Shown in pieces: positions 17,282 to 25,277 of a stretch of DNA of 34,004 bases. Position 1 is the stretch's first letter; every line of letters starts with the position of its first letter. The stretch covers positions 1-34,004 of the forward strand of contig JAJFUM010000007.1 in NCBI GenBank assembly GCA_021372415.1, read 5' to 3'. Source of the stretch: Deltaproteobacteria bacterium (GTDB lineage: Bacteria > Desulfobacterota > Syntrophia > Syntrophales > UBA5619). The position numbers and the translations under genes are program-made. The notes under the pieces are model-generated. The model worked only from the letters and a program-made list of their open reading frames with translations. It was not told where the DNA came from and did no database searches.

Positions 17282-17347
17282 ATAACCATATAGAATCAGG
17301 ATGCAATCAAAGAGTTGCGTCGAAACGGTCCAGACAGCGCGCATCCC

Positions 17348-17362
17348 GGACAGCCTCTGTCC
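17348..17362 (+). other. Hairpin in the leader of the binding-protein gene
   Basis: GGACAG, CCT loop, CTGTCC forms a perfect 6-bp stem-loop that ends 18 nt before the GAGGAGG ribosome-binding site (17381-17387). There is no T tract, so it is not a terminator. A role in mRNA stability or translation is possible. Confidence 0.4.
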
Positions 17363-17391
17363 TACGGCCGCTCCCGATTTGAGGAGGTTTT

Positions 17392-18477
17392 ATGAAACGC
17401 AACCCTCCCAATGGTCTTCCCCTCATCCTCGGCCTCATTTGTCTCTTTCTGCTTCCGGTCGGCTGTTCCAGGGACGAAAAGGTCAGGATCGCCGTGATGA
17501 CCAAACTGGAAGCAGGATCGATTGTTGGTTCCAGTGAAGTCAACGCGGCCAAGATGTTTCTCGAGGAACACCGCATCAGGCACATCGAGATCGTCCCCTT
17601 CGACGATGGATGGGACCCGGAAAAGACGAAGGTAGCCTACCGGGAAGTCAAGAGCGAGGGGATCCGTTTCCTCGTCACCTCCCACGTCTCCACCTGCGCC
17701 CTGGCAATCGCCGACGAGATCAACCAGGACGGGATCCTGACCTTCGTGACCGGGGCGACAACGGACCTGCTCTCCAAAAAGGACGATTTCATCCTGAGGA
17801 ACATCCAGGATGTGGAGGAGGAACAGAGGAGCATCGCCGAATACATCAACCGGATGCCCGCCAAGAGGCTCCTGATCGTCCGCGATACGGACAACCACAG
17901 CTACACGTCACCGGCCCTCCAGTATCTGAAGCCACAACTGACCAAGGAGAAGGTCAGCGTCATTGACATCTCCATGTCCAAACTCGACCTCGCCTCCCTC
18001 GAACGGCAAATGAGGCCCGAGAATTTTGATCTTCTATACCTGCTCGTCGGCGGGTACAAGAGCACCGCGGGCGGCATCGCGCAACTCGCCAAAAAACTGC
18101 GGCCGGAAGCCAAGATCATCTACACGCCCTGGATGAAGACCCCGACCCTCCTGGAGACGGCCGGCCAGTCCATCCGGGATTCGATCATCCCCTCCCACTA
18201 TCCCCCCCGGACGGAAAGCCCATCCGTCAAGGACTACATCGAGCGTTTCAAGAAACGCTACAGTTACGCCCCGACCTACATCAGCCTCAACGTCTATTCG
18301 GCGATCCAGATCCTCGCGGAGGCGATCCAGGCCGGTCACCGCACCCCCGAAGGGGTCAAGAAATACATTCTCGAAAGGGGCACCGTGCGGACCGATTTCG
18401 GACCGGTCACCTTCGACCGGTACGGCGACACGAGGATGACGCTCTACTTCATCACCGACATCCCGGGAGAATTCTAG
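17392..18477 (+). CDS. Type-1 periplasmic binding protein (Leu/Ile/Val-like), partner of the following hybrid kinase
   Basis: A 361-residue exported binding protein. The signal peptide (MKRNPPNGLPLILGLICLF...) ends in LLPVGC with Cys25. The lipobox is atypical because Pro sits at -3, yet lipidation remains possible. The mature protein has a type-1 periplasmic-binding fold: VRIAVMTKLEAGSIVGSSEVNAAKMFLEE, GIRFLVTSHVSTCALAIADEINQDGILTFVTGATTDLL and a C-terminal YISLNVYSAIQILAEAIQ. GAGGAGG stands 4 nt before the ATG. It lies 24 nt upstream of a membrane hybrid histidine kinase and no transporter gene is near, which favours a sensory role. The ligand is unknown; branched amino acids or amides would be typical of the fold. 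Confidence 0.85.
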   Translation: MKRNPPNGLPLILGLICLFLLPVGCSRDEKVRIAVMTKLEAGSIVGSSEVNAAKMFLEEHRIRHIEIVPFDDGWDPEKTKVAYREVKSEGIRFLVTSHVSTCALAIADEINQDGILTFVTGATTDLLSKKDDFILRNIQDVEEEQRSIAEYINRMPAKRLLIVRDTDNHSYTSPALQYLKPQLTKEKVSVIDISMSKLDLASLERQMRPENFDLLYLLVGGYKSTAGGIAQLAKKLRPEAKIIYTPWMKTPTLLETAGQSIRDSIIPSHYPPRTESPSVKDYIERFKKRYSYAPTYISLNVYSAIQILAEAIQAGHRTPEGVKKYILERGTVRTDFGPVTFDRYGDTRMTLYFITDIPGEF

Positions 18478-18501
18478 CCCCGAAGATTAAGGAACCACCC
18501 T

Positions 18502-21057
18502 ATGAGATCGGTACGGATCATCTCGCTTCTCATTGAAGCCCTCACTCTGGCCGCGACGGTCCTGTTCGTGGTCCTTCTCTTCCAACTCCTCCAGACCCAT
18601 GTCAGGACCAATCTGATCCAAAGCCAGACCTCGGTCATCGACAAGGTCGACATCACCATCGAGGACTACGTCAAAAATGCCCTGATCAATTTCGACAACT
18701 ACCTGAGGCTTTCGGAAAGAAGCGACGCCCAGTTCCTATTCCAGGATTTCTCCGACATCTACCATGTCAGCCCCCGCCTGTCCGTAGAGAGGATCATCCG
18801 GAAAGAGGCGGCCAGCCAGATCTTTCCGGGATACGACCTGTCCAAGAGCCACCTGGCGGATCTCCTCCGGTCGATCCACGACGACAAGACTTACTTCTCC
18901 TCAGCCTTCCGGTCCGCCGAGACGGAGAAGCTCAGCTTCTATATCGCCAAGGCCCGGCCCGGGGGATTTGTCGTCGGCCGCATCGGCCTGGACCAGATCA
19001 GGAGCAATCTGGCACGCCTGGCCGAATACCGGGAAAGCATCATCATGATCGCCACCAAGGACGGCTACGTCCTCTCCAGCACCCGGAGCGATCTTCCCCT
19101 CAACGTCCTGCCGGCGGAGAACGAAACAGAGATCCGGATCCTCGGACGGGAATACCTCATCACCCGCAAGACCAGCCGGATCTTCCAGAACGACCTCGTA
19201 ATCCTGACGCCGCTCACGACGGTCTACCGGATCCTGAAATCGATCAAGGGCTATTCGCTGATCTTCATCCTGTTTATGGTCGTCATCTCCCTGGTGAAGG
19301 TCTTCGGACAGACCCGCTTTCTGTTCAAGCCGCTTAATACCTTCAGTCAGATCCTGAGGAACTGGGAAGTGGACCGGGACCATGCGGTCATGCCGGGACG
19401 TTTTCTGGCCTATCGGGAGATCTCCGTCCTCTACCAGAGTTTCAAGGAGAAGATCGAGCAGATCCGGGAGCTCGTCACCAATCTGCGGCAGAACGAACAG
19501 GACCTGGACAAGATGAGGAAGTACCTGAAGAACATCATCGATTCCATGCCCTCCATGCTGATCTCCGTGGACGAGGAAGGGATCATCAAGGAATGGAACA
19601 ACGCCGCAGTGAAGTACACCGGACTCAACGCCTCGGAGGTCCTCGGAAGACGGTTCTGGGAGGTCATGCCTGCCCTAAGGAAATACGAGCCGGATTGTCG
19701 AGACGCCCTCAACAACCGGCGGCAAAAGCAGCTCGGCCGGGAGGTGCTCCAGAACGGCAAGGAACTCTACATGGACATCACCCTCTTCCCCCTGATCCAG
19801 AACGGCGTCCACGAGGTGGCATTCCGCCTGGACGACGTGACCGTCCAGGAGAGGACCGAACAGCAGCTCCGGCAGGCCCAAAAGATGGAGACCATCGGGA
19901 CCCTGGTAGGCGGGATCGCCCACGACTTCAATAACATCCTGGCCGGGATCGTGGGGACGCTGTCCATCATGAAGCGCTACCTCCACCTCTCCCAGGAGAT
20001 CCCCAGGCAGAAGATGGAAGACTATCTCAACACCATGGAAAAGGCCTCCACGCGGGCCACCGACATGATCCGGCAGATGCTGATCCTGGCCCGTAGGCAG
20101 GAGCTGGCCCTGGTGCCCGTCGAGCTCAACGGGATCATCGAGCAGGTGGTCAAGATCTGCACCAACACCTTCGACAAGAAGATCGAGATCGAAGTCCGTC
20201 CTTACCTGGGCCACGCCATGGTCAAGGCCGATGCCAGCCAGATCGAGCAGGTGTTGCTCAATCTGGCTGTCAACGCCATGCACGCCATGACCATGATGCG
20301 CCCAGACGGCAGGACACTGGGAGGCAAGCTCATCATCTCCCTGACGAAGATCTACGCGGACCCCTATTTCTGCAGTGGCCATCTCGAGGCCCAGCCGGAG
20401 CTCTCCTACTGGATCCTCGGCGTCCAGGACACCGGCGTGGGGATGGACGTCAAGACCGTGGCCAAGATCTTCGATCCTTTCTTCTCCACGAAGGAAAAAG
20501 GCAAGGGTTCGGGCCTGGGACTGACGATCGTCTACAATATTGTGCGGGAGCACAAAGGCTTTATCGACGTCTATTCCGAACCCGGGAAGGGATCGACCTT
20601 CAACGTCTTTCTCCCCGTCCTCGAAGAGGTCTTCGCGGTCGAGCAGGTCGGGGCGGAGCCCTGCGTCCCCGAGGGGGAGGGGACGGTCCTGATCATCGAC
20701 GACGAGGAAGCCATCCGCATGGTGACCACGGAGATGTTGGAGCTCTGCGGTTACAGGGCCCTCACCGCGGGGAGCGGCACCGAGGGAATCTCCCTGTACC
20801 GGCAGTACCGGAATGAGATCCAGGTGATCCTCCTGGACATCAACATGCCGGTCCTGTCTGGGACTGAAACGATGCTCAAACTCAAGGAGGTCGACCCGGC
20901 CGTGAGGATCCTGGTCACATCGGGATTCATCCGGGATGAGAGGGCCGAGGCCCTCATGAACCTCGGCGCGGCCGGCTTCGTCCAGAAACCCTTTACCCTG
21001 TCCCTCCTGGCCAGGGCGATCGCCGATGCGATCGAGAAAAAGACGCCCGCCAATTGA
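18502..21057 (+). CDS. Membrane hybrid sensor histidine kinase (sensor - PAS - HisKA - HATPase - receiver)
   Basis: An 851-residue hybrid kinase. TM1 lies at about 9-30, an extracytoplasmic sensor of about 210 residues follows (not confidently assignable, Cache-like in layout), then TM2 at about 250-268. A HAMP-like/coiled segment occupies about 275-340 and a PAS domain about 341-455 (IIDSMPSMLISVDEEGIIKEWNNAA). HisKA carries GGIAHDFNNIL with phospho-acceptor His474. The ATPase motifs are N box NLAVNAMHAM (Asn591), DTGVGMD (643-649) and GSGLGLTI (669-676). A receiver (about 728-845) has Asp733/734, phospho-Asp779 in LLDINMP, and Lys829 in QKPF. All catalytic residues are intact. The output regulator is not encoded nearby. 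The upstream binding protein probably supplies the signal (inferred). Confidence 0.95.
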   Translation: MRSVRIISLLIEALTLAATVLFVVLLFQLLQTHVRTNLIQSQTSVIDKVDITIEDYVKNALINFDNYLRLSERSDAQFLFQDFSDIYHVSPRLSVERIIRKEAASQIFPGYDLSKSHLADLLRSIHDDKTYFSSAFRSAETEKLSFYIAKARPGGFVVGRIGLDQIRSNLARLAEYRESIIMIATKDGYVLSSTRSDLPLNVLPAENETEIRILGREYLITRKTSRIFQNDLVILTPLTTVYRILKSIKGYSLIFILFMVVISLVKVFGQTRFLFKPLNTFSQILRNWEVDRDHAVMPGRFLAYREISVLYQSFKEKIEQIRELVTNLRQNEQDLDKMRKYLKNIIDSMPSMLISVDEEGIIKEWNNAAVKYTGLNASEVLGRRFWEVMPALRKYEPDCRDALNNRRQKQLGREVLQNGKELYMDITLFPLIQNGVHEVAFRLDDVTVQERTEQQLRQAQKMETIGTLVGGIAHDFNNILAGIVGTLSIMKRYLHLSQEIPRQKMEDYLNTMEKASTRATDMIRQMLILARRQELALVPVELNGIIEQVVKICTNTFDKKIEIEVRPYLGHAMVKADASQIEQVLLNLAVNAMHAMTMMRPDGRTLGGKLIISLTKIYADPYFCSGHLEAQPELSYWILGVQDTGVGMDVKTVAKIFDPFFSTKEKGKGSGLGLTIVYNIVREHKGFIDVYSEPGKGSTFNVFLPVLEEVFAVEQVGAEPCVPEGEGTVLIIDDEEAIRMVTTEMLELCGYRALTAGSGTEGISLYRQYRNEIQVILLDINMPVLSGTETMLKLKEVDPAVRILVTSGFIRDERAEALMNLGAAGFVQKPFTLSLLARAIADAIEKKTPAN

Positions 21058-21060
21058 TCA

Positions 21061-21128
21061 GAGGATCGCGCCTTATCCCGCTATGCGGGGAGGCTGGGGA
21101 TGCTTCCGTCCGGTGGGGCGCGATCCTC
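21061..21128. other. Structured inverted repeat between convergent genes
   Basis: GAGGATCGCGCC (21061-21072) and GGCGCGATCCTC (21117-21128) are perfect 12-bp inverted arms 44 nt apart. Inside is a second perfect hairpin CCCGC-TAT-GCGGG (21077-21089). It starts 3 nt after the kinase stop and lies before the convergent VanX-like gene end. There is no T run on either side, so it may be a Rho-assisted or processing structure, a small palindromic element, or a structured RNA. Confidence 0.6.
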
Positions 21129-21201
21129 GGCCGATCTCGGAAATCCGCGCCCGACCGGGGACCAGGACCGGACAAGGGGGGGCTCGCCTTTCCTCTTCCC
21201 G

Positions 21202-21984
21202 TCACTGGATCGGAAAATCGAAATAACTTTCCGGGAAGGGCTCTCCCCGGAGGGTGAAGTGCCACCACTCCTGATCGTAGTTCTTGAAGCCGTGCTTGTC
21301 CATGAGGACCTTGAGGAGCATCCGGTTCATCCTCTGCTGCAGACCGACCCGCGGGTTCAGGGGATGGGAGAGTTCGTGGAAGCAGTCGAAGCCCGTCCCC
21401 ATGTCCACGCTGTTGTCCTTGAAGCGCCGACCGGCAGGTGCATAGCAGGCCTGAAGGGAATCCCCCGGTCGGTACTCGTCCTGGGCAGGGACAGGAACGG
21501 GGACGATGGTCAGATCCACAGTGCTGCCCCGGCTGTGCCCGGAACGACTGGCGATGTAGCCGTCCTTGAAGAGGTTCCGCTTGTCCACCGTGGGATAGAA
21601 CTCCTGGCGGGTGAGGGTGTCGTCGACGTCCTTCGCCCACCGGACGAAGTGGTCCACCGCCCGCTGGGGCCGGTAGCAGTCGTAGACCTTCAGCGAGAGC
21701 CCGAAATCCTTCAGCTCTTCCTGGACCCTGGACAGGGATTCCGCGGCCTTCCTCGTCAGGATGCACTTGGGGGCCAGGTAACCGTCCACCCCTCGGCCGA
21801 CGAAGTTGTGGGGTCCGAAGTAGCGGATGTCCAGTTCGATCGAGGGGATTAAGGCCTTCACATCCACAAATCCCTCCGGAAGACCTCCCTGGGCCCGGCA
21901 GGGAACGGCCGGTGCGAGCAGCACGCCGAGGGCCAGAACGACCGCCCAGGGGAAAAACACGATTCTCCAACACCGATTTTTCAT
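21202..21984 (-). CDS. VanX-like D-alanyl-D-alanine dipeptidase (M15D), secreted
   Basis: A 260-residue zinc dipeptidase. The frame is open to 22254, but the ATG at 21984 has GGAGGAACC before it and starts a signal peptide (cleavage near residue 31). VanX-type motifs are VYDCYRPQRAVDHF (Arg105), SGHSRGSTVDLTIV (zinc ligands His150 and Asp157) and EWWHF (catalytic Glu239, ligand His242). The spacing fits VanX/DdpX. Vancomycin-type VanX is cytosolic; a signal peptide suggests a periplasmic role in peptidoglycan dipeptide recovery, as proposed for DdpX-like proteins. No vanHA or dpp genes are nearby, so resistance is not implied. A promoter and a strong leader hairpin lie upstream. Confidence 0.9.
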   Translation of the reverse strand: MKNRCWRIVFFPWAVVLALGVLLAPAVPCRAQGGLPEGFVDVKALIPSIELDIRYFGPHNFVGRGVDGYLAPKCILTRKAAESLSRVQEELKDFGLSLKVYDCYRPQRAVDHFVRWAKDVDDTLTRQEFYPTVDKRNLFKDGYIASRSGHSRGSTVDLTIVPVPVPAQDEYRPGDSLQACYAPAGRRFKDNSVDMGTGFDCFHELSHPLNPRVGLQQRMNRMLLKVLMDKHGFKNYDQEWWHFTLRGEPFPESYFDFPIQ

Positions 21985-22050
21985 GGTTCCTCCGTCCCGA
22001 TCATGGAATTCGCGTGACCTCTGTCCCCACCCCCCGGCCGACAGCGCGGC

Positions 22051-22074
22051 GCATCGGACGGGGGGATCCGATGC
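22051..22074 (-). other. Perfect 8-bp hairpin at the start of the dipeptidase leader
   Basis: GCATCGGA (22051-22058) pairs with TCCGATGC (22067-22074) around an 8-nt loop. It falls at about the predicted transcription start of the VanX-like gene. It could be a stabilising 5' stem-loop or an operator dyad. Confidence 0.5.
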
Positions 22075-22080
22075 CTTCCG

Positions 22081-22109
22081 TTTATGCCCACTTACTCCCA
22101 CTGGGTCAA
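22081..22109 (-). promoter_or_regulatory. Candidate sigma-70 promoter of the VanX-like gene
   Basis: On the minus strand TTGACC (22104-22109), a 17-nt spacer and CATAAA (22081-22086) predict a start near 22074. This leaves a leader of about 90 nt before the ATG at 21984. Confidence 0.5.
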
Positions 22110-22167
22110 AGCGTCCCGAGGATATCACGATCGGGCCCCGGGTGCAAAAGATCTTTCCTCCCGGGCC

Positions 22168-22196
22168 TTGCCATCGCGGGGATTTTGCGATATCGT
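22168..22196 (+). promoter_or_regulatory. Candidate promoter of the small basic ORF
   Basis: TTGCCA (22168-22173), a 17-nt spacer and TATCGT (22191-22196) lie about 47 nt before the ATG at 22243. Both boxes are imperfect. Confidence 0.35.
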
Positions 22197-22242
22197 GCGT
22201 CTGTTTCCATTTTGCCGGAATCATGGATGACGGGAGGGCAGG

Positions 22243-22362
22243 ATGAGCAAGCACAAAAAGACAGAACGGAAGAAGGAACTGGACCGCAGGCGCCGCAGAA
22301 GGGAGAAGAGCCTGAAGCTCCGGGCAAAGGAAAACAAAGGCGCTGCGAAGGAGAAAAAATAG
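22243..22362 (+). CDS. Very basic 39-residue hypothetical protein
   Basis: A small ORF, MSKHKKTERKKELDRRRRRR followed by EKSLKLRAKENKGAAKEKK. About half of its residues are Lys or Arg, it has no hydrophobic segment and it is predicted fully helical. GGGAGG precedes the ATG at suitable spacing. A possible promoter lies upstream and a strong hairpin downstream (22382-22405), as expected for a short independent transcript. The composition suggests nucleic-acid or ribosome binding. Short proteins of this Lys/Arg-rich type occur in many genomes without known function. I cannot exclude a chance ORF, but the biased composition, good ribosome-binding site and flanking signals favour a real gene. Confidence 0.6.
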   Translation: MSKHKKTERKKELDRRRRRREKSLKLRAKENKGAAKEKK

Positions 22363-22381
22363 GGCGCGCCACCGGCGGCAG

Positions 22382-22405
22382 CCGGGGAGGCCGAAGCCTC
22401 CCCGG
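22382..22405. terminator. Strong hairpin between convergent genes, terminator-like but without a T tract
   Basis: CCGGGGAGGC (22382-22391) pairs perfectly with GCCTCCCCGG (22396-22405) around a CGAA loop. It separates the small basic ORF (plus) from the hydroxylamine reductase end (minus). The lack of a following U run on either strand lowers confidence in intrinsic termination. Confidence 0.5.
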
Positions 22406-22477
22406 TCTCGAAATGTCCCATCGATCTCCGGACCGATTGTGGTGGTCCGGTGTCGCCCTCCAATGCGGCCGATTCTC

Positions 22478-24106
22478 TCAGCCGAGGATCGCCTTGAGGT
22501 CTTCGTCCGGGGTCGTGATCGGCTTGATCCCGAATTTCTCTACCAGAACGCCCAGGACATTTGGCGAGACAAAGGCCGGAAGCGACGGTCCCAGGCGGAT
22601 GTTTTTGATCCCCAAAGAAAGGAGCGTCAGCAGGATCACGACGGCCTTCTGCTCATACCAGGACAAGATCATCGAGAGCGGCAACTCGTTCACCCCGACA
22701 TTGAAGGCCTTGGCCAGGGCCACGGCCACCTGAATCGCGGAATAGGCGTCGTTGCACTGCCCCATGTCGATCAGTCGCGGGATCCCTCCGATCGTCCCAA
22801 GCTGTTTGTCGAAGAAGCGGAACTTCCCGCAGGCGAGGGTGAGAATCACGCTGTCTGCCGGGGCCTTCTCGACGAACTCGGTGTAGTAGTTCCGCCCCGG
22901 TTTTGCCCCATCGCAGCCCGCCACAAGGAAGAAGTGGCGGATCTTTCCGGCCATGACGGCCTCGATGATCGGCCCGGCCACGGATAGGACGGCGTTCCGG
23001 GCGAACCCCGTCGTCACGCTCCTCTGCTCCCCGTCCGCCTCGAACCCGGGCAGGGCCAGGGCCTTTTCGATCACCGGCGCGAAGTTGCCGTCGGAGATAT
23101 GCGGCACACCCGGCCATCCCACCAGTCCCGTGGTGAAGATTCGGTCCCGGTAGGAATCCTGCGGCCTCTGGATGCAGTTGGTCGTCATCAGGATCGTGCC
23201 AGGGAAGGCGGCGAACTCCTTGGCCTGGTTCTGCCACGCCGTCCCGTAGTGGCCGTAGAAATGGGGGTATTTCTTGAGTCCCGGATAGCCATGGGCGGGG
23301 AGCATCTCGCCGTGGGTGTATACGAAGATCCCCTTCCCCTCGGTCTGCCGGAGCAGCCCATCGAGGTCCTTCAGGTCGTGTCCGGAGACGAGGATCGCCT
23401 TGCCCTTCTTTGCGCCCAGGGGGACCTGGGTGGGGACCGGATGACCGTAAGCGCCGGTGTTGGCCGCGTCGAGCAGTTCCATGGTCCTGAGGTTCGCCTG
23501 CCCGCACTTCATCGCCAGATCGAGCGCCCCGCCGAGGTCCACCCTGGCATCCAGCAGGGCGGCCAGCCCCTCCTGAAGGAAGGCAAAGACCGCCTCGTCC
23601 TCCTGTCCGAGGATCAGGGCGTGGTCCGCATAGGCGGCCATGCCCTTGAGGCCATAGAGAAGCGTGTGCTTGAGCGACAGGACGTCTGCATCAGCGGCCG
23701 GATAGGCATTGATGCCGTGGGCCTCGCCCTGGGCGATCATCCCTGAAAGGTCGCTCGCCGGCTTGAAGTTCGCGGCCTCGCCGGGAAAATCGGCCGGTGT
23801 CCCTTTGGCGCGGAGCTTCTCCGCGAGGGCCTCGCGCAGGGCGACGGCTCGCTGGACCAGGGGGACGAAGCGTTCGGGATCGAAATCGACGTTCGTAACG
23901 GTGGCGAAGAGAGCCTCGCAGGTAAAGACGTCGACCGCCCGGTCGCGGATTCCGGCCTTCCTGGCCGCCTGGGCGACCTGGGACATCCCTGCCGCGGCGT
24001 AGACGAGAAGATCCTGCAGGGCCGCCACATCGGGCTGTTTGCCGCAGACCCCCGACTTGTCGCAGGTCTGCCCCTTGGCCGTCTGTTCACATTGATAGCA
24101 AAACAT
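22478..24106 (-). CDS. hcp: Hydroxylamine reductase / hybrid-cluster protein
   Basis: A 542-residue hybrid-cluster protein, which reduces hydroxylamine and, in characterised enterobacterial Hcp, nitric oxide, as protection from nitrosative stress. The frame allows an ATG at 24112, but AAGGAGGT touches it; the ATG at 24106 has ideal 6-nt spacing. The N-terminal cluster ligands are Cys3, Cys6, Cys15 and Cys21 (CxxC-x8-C-x5-C), the form found in anaerobes. Hybrid-cluster regions include GHDLKDLDGLLRQTEGKGIFVYTHGEMLPAHGYPGLKK, TTNCIQRPQDSYRDRIFTTG, FFLVAGCDGAKPGRNYYTEF, LACGKFRFF and DMGQCNDAYSAIQVA. An Fnr/Crp-type site lies about 163 nt upstream of the start codon. Confidence 0.97.
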   Translation of the reverse strand: MFCYQCEQTAKGQTCDKSGVCGKQPDVAALQDLLVYAAAGMSQVAQAARKAGIRDRAVDVFTCEALFATVTNVDFDPERFVPLVQRAVALREALAEKLRAKGTPADFPGEAANFKPASDLSGMIAQGEAHGINAYPAADADVLSLKHTLLYGLKGMAAYADHALILGQEDEAVFAFLQEGLAALLDARVDLGGALDLAMKCGQANLRTMELLDAANTGAYGHPVPTQVPLGAKKGKAILVSGHDLKDLDGLLRQTEGKGIFVYTHGEMLPAHGYPGLKKYPHFYGHYGTAWQNQAKEFAAFPGTILMTTNCIQRPQDSYRDRIFTTGLVGWPGVPHISDGNFAPVIEKALALPGFEADGEQRSVTTGFARNAVLSVAGPIIEAVMAGKIRHFFLVAGCDGAKPGRNYYTEFVEKAPADSVILTLACGKFRFFDKQLGTIGGIPRLIDMGQCNDAYSAIQVAVALAKAFNVGVNELPLSMILSWYEQKAVVILLTLLSLGIKNIRLGPSLPAFVSPNVLGVLVEKFGIKPITTPDEDLKAILG

Positions 24107-24242
24107 GGTCATACCTCCTTCTGTAAAATGGGTTGGCGGTTTCCCGGGGATGATGCCGGCCTCTCCCGAGCTCTTCCCTTCCCGCTCTGCGGAGGAAAAT
24201 CCCCTGGGCCGCTTCGGGTCTCCTCCCGTGCGTTGTGAACCT

Positions 24243-24282
24243 TTTACAGCAGGGAGAAGGCAGTTGGTTTGACTTAAATCAA
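24243..24282 (-). promoter_or_regulatory. Fnr/Crp-type operator and candidate promoter of hcp
   Basis: The dyad TTGAC-TTAA-ATCAA (24269-24282) differs at one base from the Fnr consensus TTGAT-N4-ATCAA. On the minus strand a -10-like TGTAAA (24243-24248) lies downstream. A start near 24235 would place the dyad centre about -40, the usual activator position. Fnr or the Crp/Fnr-family HcpR regulator known for hcp genes are both candidates. The site sits in the gap after glk, so hcp can be switched apart from it. Confidence 0.65.
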
Positions 24283-24294
24283 GAAAGAGAGAAA

Positions 24295-25275
24295 TTAACG
24301 ACTAGCCGGACCGCAGTCGGCAGCCCCGATCAGGGCCGCCCTCGGATCGAGGATCACCTGGACAGGCACGCGGCAGAGCAGATCGGCCATGGGTCCCTTC
24401 CGTCCGAAGGACTGGAGGAACCCCTTCTGATCGAGAAAGGGGATGATCCTCGGGACGATGCCGCCGCCGAGATAGAGGCCGCCCGTAGCGAGCGTCTTGA
24501 GGACGAGGTTCCCCGCCTCGGCACCGAGGATTGAGACGAACCGGGTCAGGGCCTCCCCGCAGAGGCCTTCCCTATCCGCCAGGGCCTCCTCCACGATGAT
24601 CGGCGTCGCATCGGTCGCCCCCGCCAACCGCACAGCCAATCCGGGAGGTTCCCGGCGTCCCATCCGATCCCGGAGGAACCGGTAGATTCGCCCGATCCCC
24701 GGTCCGGAGCAGAGTGTCTCATAGCTCGCGTGGCCGGTCTCTTGCCGGGCGGCCCGGAGGAGCTCGATTTCCAGATCATCGGCAGGGGCGAAGTCCGCAT
24801 GCCCCCCTTCGGAGGCGTGCTCCCGGAAGTGCCGGCCGTCCCAGGTCAGAAAGGCCTCGCCCAGACCGGTCCCCGGAGCGAGCACGGCGATGACGCCCCC
24901 GTGGACCGGTTCGCCGGAATTCAGCACGTGGAGATCTGCGGGTGCGAGGAGGGGGATCGCCCGGGCGGTCGCGGCCAGGTCGTTCATCAGACGAACCGAT
25001 GTGAGGCCGAATTCCCGCCGGATCTTTTCGACATCGACGATCCAGGGGAGATTGGTCACCGCCGCCCGGTCGGCGATCACGGGCCCGGCAACGGCCAGGG
25101 ACACCCGATCGGCGGAAAAACCGCTCGACTTGAGGAACTGCCGGATCAGGGCCTCAATCCCATTGAACCGGGCGCTGGGCAGAGTCGATTCATGGAGCGG
25201 TGCACGGGGGTCTCCCCCTTCCGCAAAGATCGCCAGACGGCTCTTCGTCCCGCCGATGTCCCCAGCCAGCAGCAT
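24295..25275 (-). CDS. glk: Glucokinase (bacterial Glk family)
   Basis: A 326-residue ATP-dependent hexokinase giving glucose 6-phosphate. An in-frame TTG lies upstream inside cutA, but the ATG at 25275 is preferred; GCGAGG precedes it and it begins right at the phosphate-binding strand (MLLAGDIGGTKSRLAIF). Other motifs are VAGPVIADRAAVTNLPW, MNDLAATARAIP (catalytic Asp), VLAPGTGLGEAFL, SEGGHADFAP and GGLYLGGGIVPRI. Length and order match the bacterial Glk family rather than ROK kinases, because the ROK zinc motif is absent. It starts 2 nt after the cutA stop and ends a three-gene operon. With pgi and tkt in the window it completes entry of glucose into central metabolism. Confidence 0.93.
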   Translation of the reverse strand: MLLAGDIGGTKSRLAIFAEGGDPRAPLHESTLPSARFNGIEALIRQFLKSSGFSADRVSLAVAGPVIADRAAVTNLPWIVDVEKIRREFGLTSVRLMNDLAATARAIPLLAPADLHVLNSGEPVHGGVIAVLAPGTGLGEAFLTWDGRHFREHASEGGHADFAPADDLEIELLRAARQETGHASYETLCSGPGIGRIYRFLRDRMGRREPPGLAVRLAGATDATPIIVEEALADREGLCGEALTRFVSILGAEAGNLVLKTLATGGLYLGGGIVPRIIPFLDQKGFLQSFGRKGPMADLLCRVPVQVILDPRAALIGAADCGPASR

Positions 25276-25277
25276 GG

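Noticed and set aside
21202-22254. Long 350-codon version of the VanX-like gene
   Set aside because: The upstream 90 codons run through the promoter and leader hairpin and lack a family match. The signal peptide and ribosome-binding site fix the start at 21984.
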